A stretch of 62,846 nt of DNA, taken from NCBI GenBank assembly GCA_027064085.1, contig JAMOQH010000022.1, positions 1-62,846 on the forward strand. Direction: 5' to 3'. The stretch comes from a bacterium. Its GTDB lineage: Bacteria > UBP6 > JAFGXH01. The notes below the pieces were generated by a model. It saw nothing but the letters and a program-made list of their open reading frames with translations, was not told where the DNA came from and searched no databases. Position numbers and translations under genes: made by a program. The number at the start of each line of letters is the position of its first letter. Within the stretch, counting starts at the first letter, position 1. Shown in pieces: positions 16,868 through 25,222 of the stretch.

Positions 16868-18418
16868 ATGAATAAAACATCTATTTTAGCTTTAGTTAAC
16901 TCATCTGAGCTACCAACAAAAGATGAATTAATAAAAAAAATATTAATATTTGTAGAAACAGAATTTGAAGTAGCCGTATCTTTTCTAGAGTATGAAGAAC
17001 TATTTCCAACATTATATTACCTTGATGATGACATGGTAATGCAAATATATCAATATAAATTACTTCCGGAAAGAAGTGATAAACTTGAAATAATTATCGA
17101 CATCACACCTTTTCAGGGGAATAATTATTTTAATAAGGCTTTTACATATGCAAAAATACCAATTAAGGTTTCGGAAAAGCAAATCGGTGAAGTTATTTTT
17201 AAAGTTGATAATATGGAAGAATTTTCTAAAAATAAAGATTTAATTAACAGACTTGCTTTAGAAATAGCATTTTTACTTGATTATTATGAATTAAAATTAT
17301 TGAAAAATGATGCTGTAGAGTCTTTAATAAAAGAGACTCAAGTAACACAAAAACAAGAAGAAATATTAAAAAAAATTAAATCCGAAAATCATTTTCTTAA
17401 AAATGAAAGTGATTTTGGAGTTATTGTTATCGATCTAGAACTAAATATCATTGAATCCAATAATTACTTAAAAAACATATTAGGCATCACTAATCAAAAA
17501 TCAAATATCACTAATTTTTTAACACAAAATGAAATTTCTAACCATAATTTTTTTAAATATTTAAAAAAATTAAACATAAATGAAAAAAATAGTATTACAA
17601 ATGTATCATTAATTTCAATAAATGGTAAGGAGCTAAACTTTAAAGTTTCTGGTAATATTTTAAAATCAAATGGTTATTTCTTTTTAAAACTATTTAATAT
17701 AACATCTGAAGTGCTCATTACTAAAAAATTTGCAAATTTAAAAAGTAAATTTGATCAATTATTAAAAATAGAAATAGATGAAACAATAAAAACTTCTGAT
17801 TTAGTAATGCTTGAAACACTAAAATTTTTCGAAAATAAGGATGAAGATTTTGGTAATCATTTAGAAAGGATAGCTGAGTACTCCTTTATTATTGCTGAAT
17901 ATATATTTAAGAACAACTTAAATGAAGATATTGACTTAGATTACCTAAAAGTATTTCCTCGAGCAGCTGCATTACATGATATAGGAATGCTTTCCATAAA
18001 AGAAAGTATTCTATTTAAAGATTCTAAGTTTACAAAAGAAGAATTTTTAACAGTTAAAAATCACACTATTATCGCGGCAAGCATGATTGATAAGTTAATA
18101 GAATTGTATCCTAATTCCACTTTTTTAAGACTCCTAAAAGAAATAACTCTAGGTCATCACGAAAGATATAATGGTGGAGGATACCCTTATGGTTTAAAAG
18201 GGAAGCAAATACCTTTATCCGCAAGAATAGTTGCATTAGCTGATATTTTTGATGGTTTAACAACTGATAGAATTTATAAGAAAGGGCTAGATTTAGATAT
18301 TGCAAGAATGATGATTGTGGACTATAAGGGAAAATTACTTGATCCCGATCTAGTAGAGATATACTTAAAAAATGAAGAATATTTCATAAAAACACATAAA
18401 AAGTATAAATTACTATAA
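16868..18418 (+). CDS. HD-GYP domain c-di-GMP phosphodiesterase
   Basis: A 516-residue cytosolic protein. Residues about 1-150 look like a GAF-type sensor, about 175-280 like a PAS domain (FGVIVIDLELNIIESNNYLKNILG). The C-terminal about 210 residues are a complete HD-GYP domain: NHLERIAEY, LHDIGML (H370, D371), KNHTIIAASMI, GHHERYNGGGYPYGL (GYP at 438-440) and ARIVALADIFDGLTTDR. All metal ligands appear present, so hydrolysis of cyclic di-GMP (or cGAMP) is likely. Start ATG 16868 lies 5 bp after GAGG. It leads a run with a SPOR-domain protein and a Ser/Thr kinase. Confidence 0.88.
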   Translation: MNKTSILALVNSSELPTKDELIKKILIFVETEFEVAVSFLEYEELFPTLYYLDDDMVMQIYQYKLLPERSDKLEIIIDITPFQGNNYFNKAFTYAKIPIKVSEKQIGEVIFKVDNMEEFSKNKDLINRLALEIAFLLDYYELKLLKNDAVESLIKETQVTQKQEEILKKIKSENHFLKNESDFGVIVIDLELNIIESNNYLKNILGITNQKSNITNFLTQNEISNHNFFKYLKKLNINEKNSITNVSLISINGKELNFKVSGNILKSNGYFFLKLFNITSEVLITKKFANLKSKFDQLLKIEIDETIKTSDLVMLETLKFFENKDEDFGNHLERIAEYSFIIAEYIFKNNLNEDIDLDYLKVFPRAAALHDIGMLSIKESILFKDSKFTKEEFLTVKNHTIIAASMIDKLIELYPNSTFLRLLKEITLGHHERYNGGGYPYGLKGKQIPLSARIVALADIFDGLTTDRIYKKGLDLDIARMMIVDYKGKLLDPDLVEIYLKNEEYFIKTHKKYKLL

Positions 18419-18476
18419 AATATTGAGAAAATACTTTAATTATGTTATTATACAACCGAATGTTTTTTGGGATTTG

Positions 18477-19223
18477 ATGAGAAATATAAATAAAATAAAA
18501 GAACTTAAGGATGATAGATACACCTTTAGTCTTGATAATAAACAGATAGTATCAATAATTATCTCAACGATATCATTAGGTATAGTATTATTCTCTACAG
18601 GTTATTTTATTGGTAAAGAAAGAGTTAATAAAAAGACTATTAACAACGAAATAAAAACTAAAAATATTGCAATAATAAACACAAATACTCCAAATAAAAA
18701 GAAAAAAGATATACAAAGTAATACATCCACCAATAAAAGTAAGCTTATTGCTAGTAATAAAAATATTGTAAAAACAAAAAGCATCACTGAAATCAATGTT
18801 GCAAATAAAAAAAATGAAATACTAACTAACTCGAAAAAAATAGAGGATAAGACTAAAGTAAATATTGTATCAAAAGCTACTGTTGATTCTACAATAAATA
18901 TTCCTCCTAAGTTACTAAAAAAAACAAATCATAACAAAGGAACAGGAGATAAACCATTTAAAACGATTTTAAACTCTAATGAAAAAGGAAAATACATAAT
19001 ACAAGTACTCGCCACCCCTAAAGCAAAAGAAGCCAAAGAGTTAAAAAATCGTTTAATTGAATCAGGCTATAAAGCATTCATAGAGCAAGTAGACTCCAAT
19101 GGAGTTCTTTATAATAGAGTGAGAATTGGATTTTTTAAAAATTCAGAAGAAGCAAAACTATTTAAAAATAGTTTTGAAAAAGAAAGCGGAATCAAAAAAA
19201 CCTTTATTACAATTAAAAAGTAG
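18477..19223 (+). CDS. SPOR-domain membrane protein
   Basis: A 248-residue protein with a short cytoplasmic N-terminus, one membrane helix at about 23-45 (IVSIIISTISLGIVLFSTGYF), a long Lys/Asn/Thr-rich periplasmic linker, and a C-terminal SPOR domain (GKYIIQVLATPKAKEAKELK to FITIKK, about 175-248). SPOR domains bind septal peptidoglycan lacking stem peptides, and this FtsN-like layout suggests a division or wall role. ATG 18477 is preceded by GGGA at 18469-18472; an upstream TTG at 18423 would add a hydrophilic stretch without a ribosome-binding site. It ends 3 bp before the kinase gene. Confidence 0.82.
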   Translation: MRNINKIKELKDDRYTFSLDNKQIVSIIISTISLGIVLFSTGYFIGKERVNKKTINNEIKTKNIAIINTNTPNKKKKDIQSNTSTNKSKLIASNKNIVKTKSITEINVANKKNEILTNSKKIEDKTKVNIVSKATVDSTINIPPKLLKKTNHNKGTGDKPFKTILNSNEKGKYIIQVLATPKAKEAKELKNRLIESGYKAFIEQVDSNGVLYNRVRIGFFKNSEEAKLFKNSFEKESGIKKTFITIKK

Positions 19224-19226
19224 CTT

Positions 19227-21287
19227 ATGAATTATATTGAAGGATTTGAACCTATACCATTTGGGAAATACCTCTTAATTGAGAAAATTGGTGTTGGAGG
19301 TATGGCTGAAATATTCAAAGCAAAAACATTTGGAGTCAGTGGCTTTGAAAAAGTTTTAGTTATTAAAAAAATACTCCCTAAATATAGTGATGATGAAGAA
19401 TTTAGAGAAATGTTTATTAATGAAGCAAAACTTACTGCAGGATTATTACATAATAATATAGTTCAAATTTATGAATTAGGTGAAATAAATAAAAATTACT
19501 TTATTGCAATGGAATATATTTTCGGAAAAGATTTATTACAATTATTAAGAAAAAGTAGTAAAAGAAGAGAATATATTCCAACCAATATAATAATTTTTAT
19601 CTTAAAAGAAATTTTCATTGGCTTAGGCTATGCACATCAAGCAACAGATGAATTTAATAATTCCTTAAACATCATACATAGAGATGTTTCACCTTCAAAT
19701 ATCTTAATCTCTTATAATGGTGTTGTTAAGGTATCTGACTTTGGTATTGCTAAGACTCAAATTAAAGGAGCAAACGAAACTAAAACGGGACAATTTAAGG
19801 GAAAGCTTGGATACATGTCTCCCGAGCAAGTATTAGGCTCAGAAATCGATTCAAGATCGGATCTATTTGCAGGTGGAATAATTGCTTTTGAATTATTGAC
19901 TTTAACTAGGTTGTTTCAGGGTTCTAGTGATATAGAAATATTAAATAAAATTACAAACAATGAAAAACTAGATATTTTAAAAATAAATCCAAGTATTCCA
20001 AAAGATTTGGCTAATGTAATTAACAAAATACTTGAAAAAAATCCTGATAACAGATATCAAACAGCGGAAGACATAGTTGAAGCTTTAGATGAAATTGCAT
20101 ATACTAATAATCTTAGAATGACTAGGTCTAAATTTTCTGAATTTTTAAATAATATATTTAAAGAAGAAATAGAGAAAGCTCAACAAAAAATAAAAACAGG
20201 AAAAACAAATTATCTTTATGCAAAAGAAAAATATAAATCAAATCAATCAGGAAAAGTTGTTTCGGGTTATGTTACTTATATACCTAAAGTAGAAAAGAAA
20301 GGCCAAGATGATAGTAAAATCTATTTAGAACAAGGTCGTTATGTTGTTACAGATGTAAATGATGCTTATTATATCAATGATGGGGTAAACCCCATTATCG
20401 GTCCTATAACATTAGGAATTCTTGTAAAAAAAATAAAAGAAAACGGTATATCGGGAAAAGAATTTTTTTCTAGAGATGGTATTGATTTTAAAGTTGTAGA
20501 TTATTTTCCAGAAATAAAAGCACTAATATCAATGCATAGTACAATTACAAAAGAAGAAGGAAAACCTATTTATAGTGCTAACCTATCTACAACATCCTTT
20601 GTAAGACTTTTATATAAATTTTATATAAAAAAAATGACAGGCCTTGTTAAATTAGAAAATCAAAAAGGTATTAAAAAAGAAATTATTTTTAAAAAAGGTC
20701 TTCCTGTTTTTATAAAATCAAATAAAAAATCGGAATTACTGGGAAATTTTTTATTAAAAAGCGGACATATAAAAAAAGAACAACTTGATAAAGCACTTAG
20801 AGTTATGGGAAACCACAACAATAAACTTGGGGAAGCCTTGATTGCCCAGAAAATACTTCAACCTTTTGAAGTATTTGAGTTATTATCCAAACAGGTAAAA
20901 GAGAAAATATATGAAATTTTTACATGGATGGATGGTAATTTTGATTATTATAATGAATTTAATATGGTTTCAATTGTTGTTCCAATTACAATAAATTTTT
21001 ATGAAACAATACTAAATGGATTAATTGATTACTACCCTAAAAATAAATTAATATTTATTTTTAGTAAAAAATCTAATTTTAAAATTGTAAAAAAAGATAA
21101 TCATAATATAGACTTATCAAAATTTAAATTTCCTCCTAGTTACTACAAAGTATTTAAGGGGATTGAATACAATAAAACAATTTCTCAAAATCTAGAAAAA
21201 TTGAACTATAATGAAAAGCAAAAAGAAATACTTTATCAAATTCTTTATTTATTATATGAAATTGAAACAATTTCTCTTGTTCAGTAA
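19227..21287 (+). CDS. Ser/Thr protein kinase with C-terminal DUF4388 domain
   Basis: A 686-residue cytosolic protein. The N-terminal Hanks-type kinase (about 12-300) has the glycine loop GVGGMAEIFKA, Lys47 in VLVIKK, the catalytic loop HRDVSPSN (Asp153), SDFGIA and GYMSPEQ, so it should be active. HRDVSPSN rather than HRDLKPEN is the form common in Myxococcota kinases. A middle domain about 370-440 (AYYINDGVNPIIGPITLGIL) resembles a GYF_2-like module. Residues about 455-570 match DUF4388/PATAN (TTSFVRLLYKFYIKKMTG, GLPVFIKSN). No membrane helix. It is the third gene of the HD-GYP operon; its substrates could include FHA proteins such as the one at 42368 (speculative). Confidence 0.9.
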   Translation: MNYIEGFEPIPFGKYLLIEKIGVGGMAEIFKAKTFGVSGFEKVLVIKKILPKYSDDEEFREMFINEAKLTAGLLHNNIVQIYELGEINKNYFIAMEYIFGKDLLQLLRKSSKRREYIPTNIIIFILKEIFIGLGYAHQATDEFNNSLNIIHRDVSPSNILISYNGVVKVSDFGIAKTQIKGANETKTGQFKGKLGYMSPEQVLGSEIDSRSDLFAGGIIAFELLTLTRLFQGSSDIEILNKITNNEKLDILKINPSIPKDLANVINKILEKNPDNRYQTAEDIVEALDEIAYTNNLRMTRSKFSEFLNNIFKEEIEKAQQKIKTGKTNYLYAKEKYKSNQSGKVVSGYVTYIPKVEKKGQDDSKIYLEQGRYVVTDVNDAYYINDGVNPIIGPITLGILVKKIKENGISGKEFFSRDGIDFKVVDYFPEIKALISMHSTITKEEGKPIYSANLSTTSFVRLLYKFYIKKMTGLVKLENQKGIKKEIIFKKGLPVFIKSNKKSELLGNFLLKSGHIKKEQLDKALRVMGNHNNKLGEALIAQKILQPFEVFELLSKQVKEKIYEIFTWMDGNFDYYNEFNMVSIVVPITINFYETILNGLIDYYPKNKLIFIFSKKSNFKIVKKDNHNIDLSKFKFPPSYYKVFKGIEYNKTISQNLEKLNYNEKQKEILYQILYLLYEIETISLVQ

Positions 21288-21293
21288 TAATAT

Positions 21294-21321
21294 TTGACAT
21301 TTAACCAATAAAATGTATAAT
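21294..21321 (+). promoter_or_regulatory. Strong promoter for rpsD
   Basis: TTGACA (21294-21299), 16 bp, TATAAT (21316-21321). It leaves an 85-90 nt leader before the rpsD ATG. Confidence 0.75.
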
Positions 21322-21335
21322 TTACAAGTTTTTGC

Positions 21336-21369
21336 TTGAATAGATTATTTGAGGATAATTTTTATTCAA
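21336..21369 (+). promoter_or_regulatory. Inverted repeat in the rpsD leader
   Basis: TTGAAT (21336-21341) and ATTCAA (21364-21369) could pair in the leader RNA of this solo S4 gene. S4 represses its own operon in other bacteria by binding leader RNA, so an autoregulatory structure is conceivable, but the stem is short and AT-rich. Confidence 0.25.
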
Positions 21370-21415
21370 TGCTTAATTGATTATTATCAAGGATTTTTTT
21401 AAAAGGAGTTATCTT

Positions 21416-22033
21416 ATGGCAAGATACAGAGGACCAAGATTAAAAGTTGCAAGAGCATTAGGAGTTAATGTTATTTATCATTCTAGATTAGAAGGCGAAA
21501 GAAGTCGTTTAATGACACCTCCAGGAGAACACGGTAAAAAGAGAAAGAAACTTTCTGATTATGCTGTTCGTTTAAAAGAAAAACAAAAATTAAGAGCATA
21601 TTATGGATTATTAGAAAAACAATTTCGTAAATATGTTGAAAAAGCTTTTAAACAAAAAGGTGTTACTGGTGACAACTTAGTTATTGCATTAGAAACTAGA
21701 TTAGATAATTTAGTATTTAGATTAGGCTTTGGTTCATCACTTCGTCAATCAAGACAAATGGTTAATCATGGACATATCCTAGTAAATGGTAAAAAAGTTG
21801 ATATTGCATCTTATGCTTGTAAACCAGGTGATGTGATCGCGCTAAAAGAAAAATCTAAAAAAATTGAAATGTTTATAGAAAATTTTACAGTAAACTCAAA
21901 TTTTAAACTTGATTATTTAGAAAGAGATACTGATAAATTAGTTGGAAAACTAGCAGAATGGCCAACAAGAGATGCTATTCCTGTTGAAATACATGATAGC
22001 TATATCATTGAATTTTATGCAAGAATGATGTAA
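21416..22033 (+). CDS. rpsD: 30S ribosomal protein S4
   Basis: A 205-residue S4, the usual length. MARYRGPRLKVARALG opens the N-terminal domain, LSDYAVRLKEKQKLRAYYG follows, and the S4 RNA-binding domain is clear in LETRLDNLVFRLGFGSS, RQSRQMVNHGHILVNGKKV. The N-terminal domain lacks the zinc Cys set of the C+ form. ATG 21416 follows AAGGAG; a longer frame from 21377 has no support. In many bacteria rpsD lies in the alpha operon with rpsM, rpsK, rpoA and rplQ; here it is monocistronic with its own strong promoter and terminator. Confidence 0.97.
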   Translation: MARYRGPRLKVARALGVNVIYHSRLEGERSRLMTPPGEHGKKRKKLSDYAVRLKEKQKLRAYYGLLEKQFRKYVEKAFKQKGVTGDNLVIALETRLDNLVFRLGFGSSLRQSRQMVNHGHILVNGKKVDIASYACKPGDVIALKEKSKKIEMFIENFTVNSNFKLDYLERDTDKLVGKLAEWPTRDAIPVEIHDSYIIEFYARMM

Positions 22034-22054
22034 ATCATAAAACATTTAATATTT

Positions 22055-22077
22055 AAAGGGGCTTAGGCCCCTTTTTT
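22055..22077 (+). terminator. Rho-independent terminator of rpsD
   Basis: An 8 bp GC-rich stem AAAGGGGC (22055-22062) / GCCCCTTT (22067-22074) with loop TTAG runs into six T residues. It is the clearest terminator in the window. Confidence 0.9.
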
Positions 22078-22130
22078 ATTGCTTTATTTTTAAAAATCTG
22101 TTAAAAATACCACAAGTTATAGGGGGTTAA

Positions 22131-22748
22131 ATGGCTAAAGGCGATTTTAAGAAAGATTTATTAACAATACCTAATTTATTAACATTAATGAGAATTATTG
22201 CAATTCCTTTTTTAGTTTGGTTTATATATCTTTCACCGGCAGAAGCTCCTTCACAATACCACTTTTGGGCTCCATGGATTTTTACAATTATAGCATTTAC
22301 AGATGTTCTTGATGGATATCTAGCAAGAAAATGGAATCAAACAACAGTTATGGGTCAATTATTAGATCCACTTGCAGACAAACTTCTAATAACTTCTATG
22401 CTGATTGCATTCGTCGATCAAGGAAGAATTCTTGGTCTTATTGCAATACTATTAATTGTAAGGGATTTTGCAATGAGTGGCTTAAGAAGTATTGCTTCAT
22501 CAAGAAATATAATTATACAAGCAAGATGGTGGGGAAAAGTAAAAACTTTATTTCAGATGATAGGGTTAATGTTTTTACTTGTACAAGGAAAGTATGTTTG
22601 GCACCTTGGATTTGCATCCCCTTTAGTTAACTTTAATCAAATAGGAAATTATTCACTATATCTTGCTGTAGTCTTATCTTATATTGGTTTTTTTATATAC
22701 TTAATAAATTTTATAAGAAAAGTTTTTGAGGATGAAGAAAAATCTTAA
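22131..22748 (+). CDS. pgsA: CDP-diacylglycerol-glycerol-3-phosphate phosphatidyltransferase
   Basis: A 205-residue inner-membrane enzyme of the CDP-alcohol phosphatidyltransferase family, with the full signature DGYLARKWNQTTVMGQLLDPLADKL (D-G-x2-A-R-x8-G-x3-D-x3-D). Several membrane helices surround it (LTLMRIIAIPFLVWFIYL, FTIIAFTDVL, ILGLIAILLIVRDF, SLYLAVVLSYIGFFIYLI). It commits CDP-diacylglycerol to phosphatidylglycerol. AGGGGG precedes the ATG. The NLLTLMRI start and IVRDFAMSGLRS segment are typical of PgsA rather than PssA. It converges on the SurA-like gene with 1 bp between. Confidence 0.93.
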   Translation: MAKGDFKKDLLTIPNLLTLMRIIAIPFLVWFIYLSPAEAPSQYHFWAPWIFTIIAFTDVLDGYLARKWNQTTVMGQLLDPLADKLLITSMLIAFVDQGRILGLIAILLIVRDFAMSGLRSIASSRNIIIQARWWGKVKTLFQMIGLMFLLVQGKYVWHLGFASPLVNFNQIGNYSLYLAVVLSYIGFFIYLINFIRKVFEDEEKS

Positions 22749-22749
22749 G

Positions 22750-23889
22750 TTATTTTAAGAACACCTTAACTTGGTATTTAGTTCTCAACATTCTTTGAAA
22801 TGATTTAGTATTTTCTCTAATTTTACTTCTTTTTAACCTATCTTCAATTCTTTTTTTAGCCTCATCAAAAGATAGTTGCTTTGCTACTTTTTTATCTTCA
22901 ACTTTAATTATATGATATCCGAAACTAGTTTTTACAAGATTAGATATTTCACCTTTTTTAAGTTTAAAAGCAGCATTTGCAAATTCTTTAACCATTCTTT
23001 TTTGTGTAAACCAACCTAACTCTCCACCTTTTTTAGCAGAAGGACCTTCTGATTTTTCTTTTGCTAATTTAGCAAAATCAACTTTAGGATTTTTCTTAAT
23101 TTCAGCTAGTAATTTTTCAGCTTTTTCTTTTGCTAATTTATCCTTTGCTTCATAATCTTTCTTTTGCTCTGGCGTTGCATTTTTAGGCAATACGCGAGGT
23201 GTTTTAAATAGAATGTGCTTAGCTTTAACTTGTGCTTCTTGTAAAAATTCTTTTTTATGTTCATCATAATATTTTTGAACATCTTTTTCGTCAATTTTAA
23301 TTTTATCAACAACTTCTTTAGTCATTATAGCCTCTCTCAAAGCTCTTTGATTAAGAGTTGTAACTAACTTTTCTTCAGTTAAATCATGTTTTTTAAGAAA
23401 TTTTTGTAAATCTTCTTCTTTTTTAAAGCTCTTTTTAAATGTTTCAAGTTGTTTTTTTACCTTTTTTTCATCAGGTTTAAAATCACCCTCTTTTGCATAA
23501 ATTAATATAAGTTTTTTGTCAATTAATTTATTTAAAATATCTTTTGCAATTTTTTGCTTTTGCTTTAAATTAAGTTTTTGACCAAATTGCTTATAGATTT
23601 TTTCCATTTTTTGAATTTCTTTCTCAACTTCTTCTTTTTTAATCTTTTCACCTTTAATATCAGCTAAAATAGCTGGTAAAACAAGCGGCTCATCTTTAAC
23701 TTCTTTTTTCTTTTCTGCTTTAGAATTAGCTTTAGCAACTTTTTTAGATGTTGTTTTAGCATCCTTCTTCACTTCTTTTTTAGTTACTGATTTTTCTGTT
23801 TTGTTCGAATTACCTTGTTCTGCATCTTGCTTGACACAAGATGATACAACAAAAGCACCTGCAAGTAAAAGAATAATTAGTTTTTTCAT
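22750..23889 (-). CDS. SurA/PpiC-type peptidyl-prolyl isomerase lipoprotein
   Basis: A 379-residue lipoprotein (lipobox VSSC) with a Lys/Ala-rich linker, a SurA-N-like helical chaperone domain (about 70-210) and one parvulin domain (about 215-330): VKAKHILFKTP, DFAKLAKEKSEGPSAKKGGELGWF, FANAAFKLKKGEISNLVKTSFGYHIIKV. The parvulin segment has the usual length with a short insertion rich in Lys after KTPRVLPKNATP. It should assist folding of outer-membrane or exported proteins. ATG 23889 is preceded by TGGAG; a longer frame starting at 23949 has no ribosome-binding site and would spoil the signal peptide. The basic composition is striking for a periplasmic protein. Confidence 0.9.
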   Translation of the reverse strand: MKKLIILLLAGAFVVSSCVKQDAEQGNSNKTEKSVTKKEVKKDAKTTSKKVAKANSKAEKKKEVKDEPLVLPAILADIKGEKIKKEEVEKEIQKMEKIYKQFGQKLNLKQKQKIAKDILNKLIDKKLILIYAKEGDFKPDEKKVKKQLETFKKSFKKEEDLQKFLKKHDLTEEKLVTTLNQRALREAIMTKEVVDKIKIDEKDVQKYYDEHKKEFLQEAQVKAKHILFKTPRVLPKNATPEQKKDYEAKDKLAKEKAEKLLAEIKKNPKVDFAKLAKEKSEGPSAKKGGELGWFTQKRMVKEFANAAFKLKKGEISNLVKTSFGYHIIKVEDKKVAKQLSFDEAKKRIEDRLKRSKIRENTKSFQRMLRTKYQVKVFLK

Positions 23890-23917
23890 ATAAAACTCCA
23901 AATAAAAAATAAAATGA

Positions 23918-23946
23918 ATAATAACAAAATCAAAACAATTAATCAA
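23918..23946 (-). promoter_or_regulatory. Promoter for the SurA/PpiC-like gene
   Basis: Minus strand TTGATT (23946-23941), 17 bp, TATTAT (23923-23918). Confidence 0.5.
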
Positions 23947-24020
23947 CACTCTTTTTAAGTTTTTATTTCAAAAAAATTAACCTTTTCAATATATTAAAGT
24001 CATACTCTAGAGTTTAGTGC

Positions 24021-24050
24021 TTGAATACGGCTTTGTTTTTGTCATATAAT
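24021..24050 (+). promoter_or_regulatory. Promoter for the RND efflux operon
   Basis: TTGAAT (24021-24026), 18 bp, TATAAT (24045-24050), 33 bp before the ATG at 24083. No repressor gene of the TetR or MarR type is adjacent. Confidence 0.65.
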
Positions 24051-24082
24051 GCACTATTAAGAGATTGTTGAGGAGAAAAAAT

Positions 24083-25222
24083 ATGAAAATAATTAAAAAA
24101 ATATTATTGAATGTAATAATACCTATTTTAATACTTGGAGTTGGATTCTTCTTATTTAAAAAAATGAAGGCAGCCAAAAAAGCACCTAAAAAAGTAAAAA
24201 TAGAAAAAAGAATCCCATCTGTAAAAATCGAAAAATTTAAAAAACTTAATGAAAATATTATAATAAGGGAAACAGGAATAATATATTTTCCAGATGAAGT
24301 AAATATTATTCCAAGAGTCAGTGGAAATATTGTAAAATTATCTCCTAAGTTATTTATTGGTGGTTTTGTTAAAAAAGATGAACTTCTTGCTGTAATTGAA
24401 CAGTCTGACTATAAGCTTAACATAGAAACAGCTGAAGCTGAAGTCTTAAATAGACAAACATTGCTCGAAAAAGAAGAAGAAGAAGCTAAATTAGCCAAAA
24501 TTGAATGGGATATTTATAAAAAAACACACCCCAATGCCACTCCATCAAAACTTAGACTTAGAATTCCACAAGTTAATTCTGCAAAAGCAAATTTAAAAGC
24601 CGCAAAAGCAAATCTCAAAAGAGCTAAACTAAATTTATCAAGAACATATATAAAAGCTCCATTTGATTCAAAAGTTAAATTTAAAGGAGTTTCAAAAGGA
24701 CAGTTTGTTGCTCCTGGAAATATAATTGCAAAATTACAGGATATAGAAAAAGCTTATGCAAAAGTTTACCTTAAAGACGAAGATATTAAATTTATTGACG
24801 ATGTGTTTAATAACAAGTCAGATGTAGAAATATCTTTTATTCAGGGCGGTAAAATTATCAAGAGAAAAGGAAAAATCATATCATATGCAACAGAACTTGA
24901 CCCAAGAACAAAAATGCTTGAAGTAATAATAGAAATAAAACATCCCTATAAAGATAAATCCACTCCTATTATTTCGGGAACTTATATAACAGCTACAATA
25001 AAAGGTAAAAAAGAAAATGGAGTTTTTAAGTTACCCGAAGATGCCATTTTTGAAAATCATATATATATCTACAACAATGGATTCTTAAAAATAAAAAAAA
25101 TAAAATATCTTAAGCAGGAAGGAAAATTTGTTATCATAAAAGGTATTACAGAAAACGACAAAATTATAATAACTCCGGTTGTTGATGTTGTTGACAACAT
25201 GAAAATAAAGCTGGAGGAATAA
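24083..25222 (+). CDS. RND efflux periplasmic adaptor (MFP/HlyD family)
   Basis: A 379-residue protein with an N-terminal membrane anchor (ILLNVIIPILILGVGFFLF), a biotinyl-lipoyl-like half (VNIIPRVSGNIVKLSPKLFIGGFVKKDELLAVIEQSDY), an alpha-hairpin (about 115-190, ETAEAEVLNRQTLLEKEEEE to KANLKRAKLNLSRT), the second lipoyl half (YIKAPFDSKVKFKGVSKGQFV) and beta-barrel and membrane-proximal domains. It links the inner-membrane pump to the outer-membrane channel. ATG 24083 follows AGGAG. Its stop overlaps the pump start by 1 bp. Substrate unknown. Confidence 0.92.
   Translation: MKIIKKILLNVIIPILILGVGFFLFKKMKAAKKAPKKVKIEKRIPSVKIEKFKKLNENIIIRETGIIYFPDEVNIIPRVSGNIVKLSPKLFIGGFVKKDELLAVIEQSDYKLNIETAEAEVLNRQTLLEKEEEEAKLAKIEWDIYKKTHPNATPSKLRLRIPQVNSAKANLKAAKANLKRAKLNLSRTYIKAPFDSKVKFKGVSKGQFVAPGNIIAKLQDIEKAYAKVYLKDEDIKFIDDVFNNKSDVEISFIQGGKIIKRKGKIISYATELDPRTKMLEVIIEIKHPYKDKSTPIISGTYITATIKGKKENGVFKLPEDAIFENHIYIYNNGFLKIKKIKYLKQEGKFVIIKGITENDKIIITPVVDVVDNMKIKLEE

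Noticed and set aside
22331-22630. 99-residue frame inside pgsA
   Set aside because: Alternative-frame shadow of pgsA; composition rich in Ser/Cys/Asn and no ribosome-binding site.
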